Shown here in pieces: positions 16,565-25,527 of a stretch of DNA of 62,057 nucleotides (position 1 is the first letter of the stretch; every line of letters begins with the position of its first letter). This DNA is from Candidatus Thioglobus vulcanius. GTDB lineage: Bacteria; Pseudomonadota; Gammaproteobacteria; PS1; Pseudothioglobaceae. The notes under the pieces were generated by a model that saw nothing but the letters and a program-made list of their open reading frames with translations, was not told where the DNA came from and made no database searches. Location of the stretch: positions 1 to 62,057 of the forward strand of contig CAJVCJ010000006.1 of assembly GCA_910595855.1 (NCBI GenBank), written 5' to 3'. The translations under genes were made by a program, and so were the position numbers.

Positions 16565-17124
16565 TTATTGTCGGGGTTGATGAAGCGGGCCGTGGCCCAT
16601 TAATTGGCTCTGTGGTAGCGGGTGCAGTTATCTTGCCAGATGAGTTTAATCTACCCGAGCTAACCGATTCTAAAAAACTTACTGAAAAAAAACGAGAGAC
16701 TCTATATCAGCTGATTACTGAGCAGTGTCAGTGGGCAGTAGGTGAAGCAGATGCAGCTGAAGTTGACGAGATCAACATCCTTCAAGCCACTATGTTTGCC
16801 ATGCAACGTGCAGTTGAAAATTTGCAAGTTAAATACGATCGAGTGTTGGTAGATGGTAATCGTTGTCCAGACTTGCATGACTGCACTGCAATCGTCAAAG
16901 GAGATCTAACCGAGCCAGCTATTTCAGCCGCATCTATTATTGCCAAAGTAACGCGCGATCGACAAATGATCGAGCTAGACAAGCAATACCCACAATATGG
17001 TTTTGCTAAACATAAAGGCTATGGCACCAAAGTGCACTTACAAGCGTTAGAAGAATTTGGCATTATTCATGCCCAGCATAGAATGAGTTTTGCGCCTGTT
17101 AAGCGCGCACAGAAAAGAATCTAA
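16561..17124 (+). CDS. rnhB: Ribonuclease HII
   Basis: A 187-aa enzyme that cuts RNA in RNA-DNA hybrids and starts ribonucleotide excision. The DEAGRGPL motif carries the first acidic pair (residues 7-8), followed by LTDSKKLTEKKRE, VDGNRCP and KVTRDR. It begins with GTG inside the purD stop and its 3' end overlaps convergent dolP by four bases. Confidence 0.96.
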   Translation: MIIVGVDEAGRGPLIGSVVAGAVILPDEFNLPELTDSKKLTEKKRETLYQLITEQCQWAVGEADAAEVDEINILQATMFAMQRAVENLQVKYDRVLVDGNRCPDLHDCTAIVKGDLTEPAISAASIIAKVTRDRQMIELDKQYPQYGFAKHKGYGTKVHLQALEEFGIIHAQHRMSFAPVKRAQKRI

Positions 17125-17852
17125 TAGGGCGTGCCTTCAACGTTATCACCCAATGATCTAAGCTGTTGTTTTAGTGCTGACTTTTTAGCGTCTAACTCAG
17201 CCTGTTGTTTTTTGAGCTCCAATTTTTTCTGTGCAGCAAGCTCACGCTGACGATCACGCTCAACTTCAGCAGCAGGACGCGTCTTCAGATAATTAAATAA
17301 CTTCACGACTTTTTTTACCCATTTGGCTTTGGCGGCAGCTTTAACAGCCTTGTCAGCTTCACGCTTAGTAACAGCGCCCATCAAATAAACGGTTTGATTT
17401 TCAGTCATCACTCGAACGTGTGTTGGATGAAACACTTCTTGATCATGAAATAACGCCTCTACTTGAGCTGTAATGGCGGCATCTTTAGCACGATTTAATA
17501 AGCCACTATTTGGACCAACTGTGATTTCATTAAATACCTGTTTAATTCTAGCATCTTGCGCTTTTGTTTGGCTAGCCGCATATTTTCGTAGTGCGTTGCT
17601 TGGTGTTTCACCTGTTATTAAAACTGTTTTGTCATACACCATGAAATTTAAATGAGCTTCATTCAACTCAGCATCTGTACTAGGCCAGGCGAATAACTTA
17701 AAAGCGATAGTTCGATCGTCCAATACTTCCCCTGCTGTACGTCTATCGTTATTAACACTGACGACTGTACTGAGTGTAGAGACGGCGGGTAAACAGCCCG
17801 ATAAGAATAAAGAGTTGATACCAAGCAGCAATAGTAGTGTGATTTTTTTCAT
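17121..17852 (-). CDS. dolP: Double-BON-domain outer-membrane lipoprotein (DolP/YraP type)
   Basis: A 243-aa lipoprotein with lipobox LSGC (Cys 20). Two BON domains follow: residues about 45-115 (DDRTIAFKL...LITGETPSNALRKYA) and 120-195 (DAAITAQVEAL...VRVMTENQTVYLMGAVTKREADKA). The C-terminal 45 residues form a charged coiled coil rich in K, E, Q and A, which is longer than in the E. coli protein. DolP supports outer-membrane integrity and lies near yraN and rsmI in E. coli, as here. The symbol is by domain order and synteny. Confidence 0.85.
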   Translation of the reverse strand: MKKITLLLLLGINSLFLSGCLPAVSTLSTVVSVNNDRRTAGEVLDDRTIAFKLFAWPSTDAELNEAHLNFMVYDKTVLITGETPSNALRKYAASQTKAQDARIKQVFNEITVGPNSGLLNRAKDAAITAQVEALFHDQEVFHPTHVRVMTENQTVYLMGAVTKREADKAVKAAAKAKWVKKVVKLFNYLKTRPAAEVERDRQRELAAQKKLELKKQQAELDAKKSALKQQLRSLGDNVEGTPY

Positions 17853-17858
17853 AATTGT

Positions 17859-18230
17859 TTAGGCTTCAAAAGCATCTTTAATCCAAGTAATTTTAGGATA
17901 TTTTAAATCAGATTCTAGGCCAATAACATCGAACCGACAGATAAAGTCATCATATTGATCATGTTGTTGTAAATACTGCTTTGCGGTGCAAATTAGCTTG
18001 TCTTGCTTAGTTTGTGTAACGCTATCTATTGGCGAGCCAAAATTAGAATTTTGACGATATCGAACTTCAATAAAAACCAAAGTGCTCTGCTCGTTATCTA
18101 GCATAATAAGATCTATTTCACCAAAACGAGTTAAATAATTTTGTTCAATCAGCTGCAACCCATGCTCGGTTAAATAACTGAGTGACAGTTGTTCTGCTTG
18201 ATTGCCAATTTTTCTCTTAAAACTAAACAT
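17859..18230 (-). CDS. yraN: YraN family (UPF0102) endonuclease-like protein
   Basis: A 123-aa protein with a predicted PD-(D/E)XK fold: GEIDLIMLD (about residues 36-44), then a VFIEVRYR strand carrying the E-x-R/K motif near 52-59, and KLICTAKQYL. Its function is not established. The ATG shares the bases CATG with the divergent rsmI start, so neither gene has a separate leader. No Shine-Dalgarno is seen; TATAAA ends 11 bases before the ATG, implying at most a very short leader. Confidence 0.9.
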   Translation of the reverse strand: MFSFKRKIGNQAEQLSLSYLTEHGLQLIEQNYLTRFGEIDLIMLDNEQSTLVFIEVRYRQNSNFGSPIDSVTQTKQDKLICTAKQYLQQHDQYDDFICRFDVIGLESDLKYPKITWIKDAFEA

Positions 18231-19059
18231 GTCTGGAACGCTTTATATTGTTGCCACCCCAATTGGAAATCTTGATGATATCACGTTTAGAGCCATTGAC
18301 ACGCTAAAGTCGGTTGACCTAATTTTGGCGGAAGATACCCGCCATTCAAAAACTTTAATTAATCATCATGATATCAGCACGCCAATGCGAGCATTTCATG
18401 AGCACAATGAGCAGCATAAATCGGCAGAGGTGATTGAAGCACTTTTAAGTGGGCAAAATATGGCGCTGATTAGTGATGCAGGTACGCCATTAATTAGTGA
18501 TCCTGGCTATGTATTGGTGCGCGAGGCCAAGCAAGCTGGTGTTATGGTTTCACCTATTCCCGGGCCAAGTGCCATGATCAGCGCCATGAGTGCTGCTGGT
18601 ATTGCTACTGATCGATTTGGATTTTTTGGATTTTTGCCAAATAAGAAAACAGCTAGAGTCAAAGCCATTCAAGCTATTGCGCACATCAATCAAACTGTTA
18701 TTTTTTACGAATCGCCAAAGCGAATTTTAGAGTGTACTAAAGACATGCTAAGTGTACTGGGCGATCAGCGCATAGTTTGCTTAGCAAAAGAGTTAACCAA
18801 GTCATTTGAAACTATTAAAACTGATACATTGCCAACATTGCTTGATTATTTACAGGCAGACGCTACTCACCAAAAAGGTGAATTTGTTATTTTGATCTCA
18901 GCCGTTGATAAAGATAATAGAGTTGAAGGCGAAGAGCAGTTAGATAAAATATTACCAATTTTACTTGCAGAAATGGGCACCTCAAAAGCCGCTAAATTAG
19001 CTGCTAAAATTACCGGTATCGATAAAAAACACTGCTATCAACGAGCCATAAATTTATAA
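18229..19059 (+). CDS. rsmI: 16S rRNA (cytidine(1402)-2'-O)-methyltransferase RsmI
   Basis: A tetrapyrrole-methylase-fold enzyme of 276 aa from MSGTLYIVATPIGNL, the usual family start. Motifs: AEDTRHSKTL, LISDAGTPLISDPGY, PIPGPSAMISAMSAAG, FYESPKRI. A longer frame from TTG 18202 would add nine residues and overlap yraN by 29 bases, so I prefer ATG 18229, although it lacks a Shine-Dalgarno. Confidence 0.95.
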   Translation: MSGTLYIVATPIGNLDDITFRAIDTLKSVDLILAEDTRHSKTLINHHDISTPMRAFHEHNEQHKSAEVIEALLSGQNMALISDAGTPLISDPGYVLVREAKQAGVMVSPIPGPSAMISAMSAAGIATDRFGFFGFLPNKKTARVKAIQAIAHINQTVIFYESPKRILECTKDMLSVLGDQRIVCLAKELTKSFETIKTDTLPTLLDYLQADATHQKGEFVILISAVDKDNRVEGEEQLDKILPILLAEMGTSKAAKLAAKITGIDKKHCYQRAINL

Positions 19060-19068
19060 GGAAATAAC

Positions 19069-19380
19069 ATGGATTTTTATACTAGACATATTTTCTTTTG
19101 TAATAATGTGCGTAACGATGGAAAATCTTGCTGCTCACAACTCGGCGCTAAGCAAATGTATCGTTACGCCAAAGATAAATGTCGTGATGAAAGTGTCATA
19201 GGTGAAGGCAAAATTGGTGTTAGTGAATCACGCTGTTTAGGGCGCTGTGAACATGGGCCGGTAGCGGTTGTTTATCCTGATAACGTTTGGTATCAATATA
19301 TTGATGAAGAAGATATTGACGATATTATTAGTGAACATCTAATTGGCGGACAGCCGGTTAAACGCTTACAGATTGACTAG
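19069..19380 (+). CDS. Thioredoxin-like [2Fe-2S] ferredoxin domain protein
   Basis: A 103-aa protein with the 2Fe-2S thioredoxin pattern: HIFFCNN...GKSCCSQLG gives the first cysteines (11 and about 21-22) and ESRCLGRCEHGP the second pair (about 60-64). It resembles NuoE-like and sucrose-cleavage-type shethna ferredoxins. It follows rsmI by nine bases with an AAGGAAA ribosome site and overlaps convergent coaE by 15 bases. The electron partner is unknown. Confidence 0.88.
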   Translation: MDFYTRHIFFCNNVRNDGKSCCSQLGAKQMYRYAKDKCRDESVIGEGKIGVSESRCLGRCEHGPVAVVYPDNVWYQYIDEEDIDDIISEHLIGGQPVKRLQID

Positions 19381-19971
19381 TTTTTGATATAAATCTGCCA
19401 CCTTTTGTTGCATTTCGAAAATTTCTGAATTATTTTCAATAATATCAATTGGTAACTGATCAGCTAGCGTTAAACGATTTTGTTGCGTTGTTTGACGTGA
19501 AATCATAATTTTTGCTTGATTTTCATCAATATTTTCACGATTTATTAGCCTTTCTAGCTGTTTTATCTCATTACATTCAATAATAATGGCTCGATCAAAT
19601 AAATAAGCTAAGTTTTTTTCTACTAATAGGGGTATTTCTACAATAACAAGTTTATTCTTAACTTTTTTTATCTCTATATCCATTTTTTCCAATATTCTGG
19701 GATGCAAAATAGATTCAATTTTTTCTTGATTGGCTTTATTTTTTAATAAAATCTCTCGCAAAGCTTGTCGATTAAGGGTTTTGTCATCATTGAGAATTTG
19801 ATCGCCAAAATAATCAGTAAGCTCGTTCAGTGCTTCAGAGTTAGGCTTAACTACTTGGCGTGATAAGCTGTCTAGATTGATGATATCCGCACCCAGCTCG
19901 GCAAAGCTATGGGTAACTTTTGATTTGCCACAGGCGATTCCACCTGTTAGTGCGATTTTAATTGGTGACAT
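19366..19971 (-). CDS. coaE: Dephospho-CoA kinase
   Basis: A 201-aa kinase for the last step of coenzyme A synthesis. The P-loop is ALTGGIACGKSKV near residues 7-19, followed by the ADIINLD segment and EIPLLVEK. I use ATG 19971 since the family starts just before the P-loop; a longer frame to 20082 would run over the tRNA-Met promoter and tRNA. TGATAAAAT lies about ten bases before the ATG without a Shine-Dalgarno, so the leader is short or absent. Confidence 0.93.
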   Translation of the reverse strand: MSPIKIALTGGIACGKSKVTHSFAELGADIINLDSLSRQVVKPNSEALNELTDYFGDQILNDDKTLNRQALREILLKNKANQEKIESILHPRILEKMDIEIKKVKNKLVIVEIPLLVEKNLAYLFDRAIIIECNEIKQLERLINRENIDENQAKIMISRQTTQQNRLTLADQLPIDIIENNSEIFEMQQKVADLYQKLVNL

Positions 19972-20009
19972 AATGTGGTTGATTTTATCAATATATTGCC
20001 CTTTAACTA

Positions 20010-20038
20010 TTGACATTTGCATCAAATGTCTTGATAAT
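20010..20038 (+). promoter_or_regulatory. tRNA-Met promoter with internal dyad
   Basis: TTGACA (20010-20015) and GATAAT (20033-20038) are 17 bases apart, 11 bases before the tRNA. Bases 20012-20030 form a perfect inverted repeat, GACATTTG-CAT-CAAATGTC, covering part of the -35 box and most of the spacer. Confidence 0.7.
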
Positions 20039-20049
20039 ACACGCTCTTT

Positions 20050-20126
20050 GGTTATGTAGCTCAGCTGGTTAGAGCACAGCATTCATAATGCTGGGGTCGG
20101 TGGTTCAAGTCCACCTATAACCACCA
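20050..20126 (+). tRNA. Elongator tRNA-Met (CAT)
   Basis: A 77-base cloverleaf with encoded CCA. Anticodon stem CAGCA/TGCTG with loop TTCATAA gives CAT. The acceptor GGTTATG pairs with TATAACC and the body resembles elongator tRNA-Met (GTAGCTCAG-TTGGTTAGAGC type). A tRNA-Ile2 with lysidine cannot be excluded without comparison, but the acceptor does not fit it. Confidence 0.9.
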
Positions 20127-20134
20127 TCTATTTT

Positions 20135-20162
20135 AACACCTCCTTTGGAGGTGTTTTTTTTT
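20135..20162 (+). terminator. Intrinsic terminator after tRNA-Met
   Basis: ACACCTCC and GGAGGTGT form an 8-bp stem around TTT, followed by an uninterrupted T-run. Confidence 0.92.
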
Positions 20163-20323
20163 GGAAAATCAAACAATTGGCATTTTGGCAGCGGCACTTA
20201 AGATGCTGACTAAGCTTTAAAATCATCATATCTTTCAGTATAAGTATTTTTTGCATTCCAAGTTTTGATACAATCCTAAGCTATAAATACAAAAATTCCT
20301 ACTTTTGAAGTGTTGATAAATAC

Positions 20324-22315
20324 ATGAACGAGCATCTACTAATCCATATTGTTTTGTTGCTTGCTATTGCTGTGGCAATTGTAGCGTTATCACGACGCCT
20401 GCATTTTCCGCCAGTTTTAGGCTATATTGTAGTCGGTATTATCGTTGGACCTAACGGCTTTGGCTGGATTGATAAAGAAGAGAATATCGAATTGCTCGCT
20501 GAATTTGGCATTGTGTTTCTATTGTTTGCAATCGGACTGGAGTTTTCACTTGCGCAAATGATGTCCATGAGACGACAGGTATTTGGACTGGGTACAGTTC
20601 AGGTGGTAATGACAGCGGTGCTAGTTTATGCTGTAGGTGATTTAGTTGGATTGGATACAAATACTAATATTGTTGTTGCCAGTGCTTTTGCCTTGTCATC
20701 AACGGCGATTGTTATTAAGCAACTAACTGAACAGTCTGAAATTCATTCTCGTCATGGTCGATCCGCCTTAGGTGTGCTAATCTTCCAAGATATTGTCGCC
20801 ATTCCATTGTTAATTCTAATTCCTACATTGGCAATTACTAACGCAAGTGACAATGTTTTAGGCTTGGCTTTAGGTATTGCATTTCTAAAAGGAATTCTGG
20901 TTGTTATCATTATGCATTTAATTGGTAAATATCTACTAAGGCCATTGTTCCATGAGGTGGCCTCTGCCAAATCTCAAGAATTGTTTACCCTAACTGTTTT
21001 AACCGTAGCCTTGGGTGCTGCGGCCTTTACTGAACAAATGGGATTATCAATGACATTGGGTGCATTTTTGGCGGGAATGATGCTGAGTGAAACCGAATAT
21101 CGTCACCAAATAGAATCAGATATTCGTCCGTTCCAAGATATTTTGTTAGGCCTATTCTTTGTGACTGTAGGCATGTTGATTTCTTTAGAAGTCTTGCAGC
21201 AACACTTTTTGCTAATTATAGGCATTACTATTGGCATTGTTGTGCTCAAAGGCATTGTTTTGTACGTGGTTGCTAGGCTGTTTAAAAAGGAGGGTGGTGT
21301 GGCATTACGTATTGCACTGTCATTATCTCAGGTGGGTGAGTTTGGCTTGGTGCTAATGACGTTAGCATTTACCTATAATTTACTACCACTAGAGGTGGGC
21401 AATATTTTACTAACCTCGGCGGTTTTAAGCATGTCTATAGCGCCATTTTTAGTAAAGTTTAATGGCAGAATTGCAAAATATTGGCACAAAGAGACATATG
21501 CATCTAGCCATAGTGAAATTGAGAGCAATATTAGCGAGAGCAATGAGCATTTAAATCAACACGTGATATTGTGTGGCTTTGGTCGCGTTGGACAAACAGT
21601 GAGTCGTTTTTTAACCAAATCAAATAAACCTTTCATTGCTTTGGATATGGATATTAAACGCGTTCGAGAGGCGCATGATGCTGGCGAGAGTGTTTACTAT
21701 GGTGACGCAGCTAAAGAGACAATTTTAAGAGCGGCATTTTTGAATAAAGCCAAAATTGTGATTGTTACTTTTAGTGATTTTCATGCATCAATTAAAATTT
21801 TGAAAAATATACGCCACATTAACAAATATATTCCAATCTTGGTGAGAACGCCTGATGACGCACATGTTAATGAACTAATCGAAGCAGGTGCAAATGAGGT
21901 GATCCCTGATACTTTCGAGGCAAGCATTATGCTGGCTTCGCATTTAATGCTCATGATTGGAGAGCCGCCAAGAAAAGTTTTACGAGAAATTAGAGGAATT
22001 CGAAAGAACCGTTATCATTTGTTGGAAAATTTTTATCCTGGTGAGGATGACAATCCAATGGAAGAGCATCAAGTGATGAAAGGTATTTTTCATACAGTCA
22101 TCTTAAGTGAAGACACCTTTGCCTCGGGGAAGATGCTAGGATCGCTTGAATTGGAGAGATTCGATATTCAAGTGGAAGCTATTAAACGTGGCAGTATTCG
22201 AGGAAACCACCCTGCAGATGAAACTCGATTAAGAATAGAAGATCATTTGGTATTGAGTGGGGCGCCAGAAAACATGGAACGTGTTGAATTATATTTGACT
22301 ACTGGAAAAATTTAG
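20324..22315 (+). CDS. CPA2-family cation:proton antiporter with TrkA-N domain (KefB/KefC/YbaL type)
   Basis: A 663-aa inner-membrane protein. Residues about 1-385 form a Na/H-exchanger domain of some 12-13 helices (PPVLGYIVVGIIVGP, GLEFSL, FALSSTAIVIKQL, LGVLIFQDIVAIP). Residues about 410-530 are a Rossmann RCK/TrkA-N domain starting CGFGRVGQTVSRFL, and a TrkA-C-like domain ends the protein (about 575-660). It probably exchanges K+ or Na+ for H+. The partner KefF/G is not adjacent and the glutathione gate cannot be judged from sequence alone. Confidence 0.9.
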   Translation: MNEHLLIHIVLLLAIAVAIVALSRRLHFPPVLGYIVVGIIVGPNGFGWIDKEENIELLAEFGIVFLLFAIGLEFSLAQMMSMRRQVFGLGTVQVVMTAVLVYAVGDLVGLDTNTNIVVASAFALSSTAIVIKQLTEQSEIHSRHGRSALGVLIFQDIVAIPLLILIPTLAITNASDNVLGLALGIAFLKGILVVIIMHLIGKYLLRPLFHEVASAKSQELFTLTVLTVALGAAAFTEQMGLSMTLGAFLAGMMLSETEYRHQIESDIRPFQDILLGLFFVTVGMLISLEVLQQHFLLIIGITIGIVVLKGIVLYVVARLFKKEGGVALRIALSLSQVGEFGLVLMTLAFTYNLLPLEVGNILLTSAVLSMSIAPFLVKFNGRIAKYWHKETYASSHSEIESNISESNEHLNQHVILCGFGRVGQTVSRFLTKSNKPFIALDMDIKRVREAHDAGESVYYGDAAKETILRAAFLNKAKIVIVTFSDFHASIKILKNIRHINKYIPILVRTPDDAHVNELIEAGANEVIPDTFEASIMLASHLMLMIGEPPRKVLREIRGIRKNRYHLLENFYPGEDDNPMEEHQVMKGIFHTVILSEDTFASGKMLGSLELERFDIQVEAIKRGSIRGNHPADETRLRIEDHLVLSGAPENMERVELYLTTGKI

Positions 22316-22353
22316 TCGTGCTTTTCATTTAAAAACAACCATTTGAACCATCC

Positions 22354-22382
22354 TTGATAGTTGAACAGTTTTTAAGTATAAT
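22354..22382 (+). promoter_or_regulatory. Promoter of the tkt cluster
   Basis: TTGATA (22354-22359) and TATAAT (22377-22382) with a 17-base spacer. The predicted start near 22389 leaves a leader of about 24 bases with an AAGGAA ribosome site. Confidence 0.75.
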
Positions 22383-22412
22383 TATTTTCTTTTGCATTCA
22401 AGGAAATTCAAT

Positions 22413-24395
22413 ATGCCATCACGCAGAGATCTCGCAAACGCGATTCGCGCCCTAAGTATGGACGCCGTTCAAAAAGCAAATTCAGGCCACCCAGGTGCAC
22501 CAATGGGCATGGCAGATATTGCTGAAGTGCTTTGGAACGACCATATGAAGTACAATCCAACAAGCTCTAAGTGGGCTGATCGCGATCGTTTTGTTTTATC
22601 AAACGGCCATGGTTCAATGTTGATGTATTCATTATTGCATTTAACAGGTTTCGAATTAAGCATGGACGATATTAAAAGCTTCCGTCAATTGCATGCTAAG
22701 ACTGCAGGTCACCCTGAATACGGTTACGCTGAAGGTATCGAAACAACAACTGGCCCATTAGGTCAGGGAATTACTAACGCTGTTGGTATGGCAATTGCTG
22801 AGCGCACATTAGCTGCACAGTTCAATAAGCCAGGTCATACAATTGTTGATCACAACACATATGCATTTATGGGTGATGGTTGTTTAATGGAAGGTTTATC
22901 ACATGAATCATGTGCAATGGCTGGTACATTAGGTTTAGGTAAATTAATTGCATTCTGGGATGATAATGATATTTCAATTGATGGTCACATTGGTGATTGG
23001 ATGGAAAAAGGCGTTCCAGGGCGTTTCAATTCATACGACTGGCACGTAATTGCAGTTGACGGCCATGATGCTGATGCAATCAGCAAGGCAATCACTGAAG
23101 CTAAGGCTGTTACTGATAAACCATCTTTAATCTGTTGTAAGACAGTGATTGGTTTTGGTTCACCAAATCTAAGTGGCACACATGATTGTCACGGCGCACC
23201 ATTAGGCGACGAAGAAATTGCAGCAACTCGTAAACAACTAGGTTGGACTGCAGCACCATTTGAAATTCCTGCAGATATTTATGCTGGTTGGGATCATAAA
23301 GAACAAGGCGCTACAGATGAAGCAGCTTGGAATGATTCATTTGCAGCATATGCAGCTGAATTCCCTGAAGAAGCGGCAGAGTTCGAGCGTCGTATGTCAG
23401 GTACATTGCCAGCGAACTTTGAAATGGAAATGGATAAGTTTATTACCAAGACTCAAGATGACATGCCAAACATTGCTTCTCGTCAAGCGTCACAAGCAGC
23501 GATTGAAGCGATGGGTCCATTACTACCAGAAATGTTCGGTGGTTCAGCTGACTTAACAGGCTCTAACCTAACAAACTGGTCAGGTACAGTTAAAGTAAAT
23601 GCTGACAACGCTGACGGTAACTACATCTCATGGGGTGTACGTGAATTCGGTATGGCACACATGATGAACGGAATGGTTCTTCACGGTGGTTTTAAAGTTT
23701 ACGGTGCAACATTCTTTATGTTTATGGAGTTCATGCGTAATGCGTTACGTATGTCTGCGCTAATGAAGATTGGTACTATTTATGTTTACACACATGATTC
23801 TATCGGTCTAGGTGAAGATGGTCCTACGCATCAACCAGTTGAGCAAATTGCAACTATGCGTATGATTCCAAATTTCCAAACTTGGAGAGGTTGTGATGCA
23901 ATCGAATCTGCAGTATCTTGGAAGATGGCAATGTTACGTGGCGATGCGCCGACAGCATTAGTATTCTCGCGTCAAGCATTAACACCTCAACCTAGAACGG
24001 CTGAGCAAGTAGCTAATATTGAAAAAGGTGGTTACGTACTTAAAGATTGTGACGGAACTGCTGACATCATCTTTATTTCTACTGGTTCTGAAGTGGGCTT
24101 AACAGTTGAAGCTGCTGACGCTATGGATGTAAATGTACGTGTGGTTTCTATGCCGTGTACAGATGCATTTGATGAGCAAGATCAAGCATATAAAGATTCA
24201 GTGTTGACACCAGGCGTTAAGCGCGTTGCGATTGAAGCAGGTGTTGGTGATGCATGGTACAAGTATGTTGGTTTAGACGGTGGTTTGGTTTGTATGACAA
24301 CTTTCGGTGAATCTGCACCAGCTGGTGAATTATTCAAAGAATTTGGCTTTACAGTTGACAACGTTGTTGCAACAGCAAAGAAAGTATTAGGCTAA
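22413..24395 (+). CDS. tkt: Transketolase
   Basis: A 660-aa thiamine-diphosphate enzyme that moves two-carbon units in the Calvin and pentose phosphate cycles. ThDP-binding GDGCLMEGLSHE (about 156-167) and the N-terminal NSGHPGAPMGMAD are clear, as are GLGEDGPTHQPVEQ near 470 and the C-terminal STGSEVGL. I chose ATG 22413, preceded by AAGGAA, over an upstream TTG at 22392. It opens a run with gap, pgk, pyk and fba, as expected for an autotroph. Confidence 0.97.
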   Translation: MPSRRDLANAIRALSMDAVQKANSGHPGAPMGMADIAEVLWNDHMKYNPTSSKWADRDRFVLSNGHGSMLMYSLLHLTGFELSMDDIKSFRQLHAKTAGHPEYGYAEGIETTTGPLGQGITNAVGMAIAERTLAAQFNKPGHTIVDHNTYAFMGDGCLMEGLSHESCAMAGTLGLGKLIAFWDDNDISIDGHIGDWMEKGVPGRFNSYDWHVIAVDGHDADAISKAITEAKAVTDKPSLICCKTVIGFGSPNLSGTHDCHGAPLGDEEIAATRKQLGWTAAPFEIPADIYAGWDHKEQGATDEAAWNDSFAAYAAEFPEEAAEFERRMSGTLPANFEMEMDKFITKTQDDMPNIASRQASQAAIEAMGPLLPEMFGGSADLTGSNLTNWSGTVKVNADNADGNYISWGVREFGMAHMMNGMVLHGGFKVYGATFFMFMEFMRNALRMSALMKIGTIYVYTHDSIGLGEDGPTHQPVEQIATMRMIPNFQTWRGCDAIESAVSWKMAMLRGDAPTALVFSRQALTPQPRTAEQVANIEKGGYVLKDCDGTADIIFISTGSEVGLTVEAADAMDVNVRVVSMPCTDAFDEQDQAYKDSVLTPGVKRVAIEAGVGDAWYKYVGLDGGLVCMTTFGESAPAGELFKEFGFTVDNVVATAKKVLG

Positions 24396-24447
24396 ATAAA
24401 ATTTAACTTGAGCTAGGTCGTCATAACCAGGCTTAAGTTAGTAAGAA

Positions 24448-24467
24448 TTTATGTCAATTGACATAAA
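24448..24467. promoter_or_regulatory. 20-bp perfect palindrome upstream of gap
   Basis: The sequence reads the same on both strands with the core TGTCAATTGACA. It is 25 bases before the gap ATG and could be an operator for a dimeric regulator, or form an RNA hairpin in the tkt-gap spacer. The identity of any binding protein is unknown. Confidence 0.6.
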
Positions 24468-24492
24468 CATTAAAAAAGTAAAGGAGTAAAAA

Positions 24493-25488
24493 ATGACAAT
24501 TAAAGTAGGTATTAACGGTTTTGGTCGTATTGGTCGCATGGCATTTCGTGCAATTAAAAAGGATTTTCCAGAATTAGAAGTAGTCGGTATTAACGACTTA
24601 CTAGAGAATGATTACTTAGCATACATGCTTAAGTACGATACAGCACAAGGTCGTTTTGACGGTGAAGTTGCGGTTGAAGGTAATAATTTTGTTATTGATG
24701 GCAAGAAGATTCGTCTTTCTGCTGAGCGTAATCCTGCGGACCTTAAGTGGGACGAGATTGGTGCTGAAATCGTAATCGATTGTACGGGTTTCTTCTTAAC
24801 TGAAGAGTCTTGTCAGGCACACATTGTTGCAGGCGCTAAGAAAGTTGTTCAATCAGCTCCTTCAAAAGACGGTACACCAATGTTCGTTTACGGTGTTAAC
24901 CATTCTGAGTATGCAGGCCAAGCAATCGTTTCAGCAGCTTCATGTACAACTAACTGTCTAGCACCAATTGCTAAAGTTATTGATGATAACTGGGGCTTAA
25001 AGCGTGGTTTAATGACTACGGTTCACGCATCAACTGCAACACAAAAAACTGTTGACGGTCCTTCAATGAAAGATTGGAGAGGTGGTCGTGCAGTATTTGA
25101 AAACATCATTCCTTCATCAACTGGCGCTGCTAAGGCAGTAGGCGTTGTGTTACCTCAGCTTAACGGCAAGTTAACAGGTATGGCTTTCCGTATCCCTTCA
25201 GTTGACGTTTCAGTAGTTGACTTAACGTGTGAGCTTGAAAATCCTGCAACTTATGAAGAGATCTGTGTAGCAATGAAAGAGGCTTCAGAAGGCGCAATGA
25301 AAGGTACTTTGGGTTACACTGATGAGTCAGTTGTTTCTTCAGACTTCCGTGGCATTAGCCAGTCTTCAATCTTTGATGCTGGTGCTGGTATTGCTCTTGA
25401 CGATACATTTGTTAAGGTTGTATCATGGTACGATAACGAGTACGGTTACACATGTAACATGCTTCGTTTAGTTGAGCACATTGCTTAA
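24493..25488 (+). CDS. gap: Glyceraldehyde-3-phosphate dehydrogenase
   Basis: A 331-aa type I enzyme. NAD-binding INGFGRIGRMAFRA is at the N-terminus, the catalytic cysteine is in SAASCTTNCLAP (near residue 154), and the C-terminus has WYDNEYGYTCNM. AAAGGAG precedes the ATG. It works both in glycolysis and, reversed, in the Calvin cycle. A transcription terminator follows directly. Confidence 0.97.
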   Translation: MTIKVGINGFGRIGRMAFRAIKKDFPELEVVGINDLLENDYLAYMLKYDTAQGRFDGEVAVEGNNFVIDGKKIRLSAERNPADLKWDEIGAEIVIDCTGFFLTEESCQAHIVAGAKKVVQSAPSKDGTPMFVYGVNHSEYAGQAIVSAASCTTNCLAPIAKVIDDNWGLKRGLMTTVHASTATQKTVDGPSMKDWRGGRAVFENIIPSSTGAAKAVGVVLPQLNGKLTGMAFRIPSVDVSVVDLTCELENPATYEEICVAMKEASEGAMKGTLGYTDESVVSSDFRGISQSSIFDAGAGIALDDTFVKVVSWYDNEYGYTCNMLRLVEHIA

Positions 25489-25498
25489 CAATTAAATT

Positions 25499-25524
25499 AC
25501 GGCTCGCTTTAACGGGCCGTTTTT
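25499..25524 (+). terminator. Intrinsic terminator after gap, touching the next start codon
   Basis: ACGGCTCG pairs with CGGGCCGT (8 bp, one wobble) around CTTTAA and is followed by TTTTT. It ends four bases before the ATG of the DUF302 gene, occupying the place of a ribosome-binding site. Confidence 0.8.
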
Positions 25525-25527
25525 AAT

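Noticed and set aside
19972..20082. N-terminal extension of coaE to 20082
   Set aside because: It would cover the tRNA-Met promoter and part of the tRNA; the family begins just before the P-loop at 19971.
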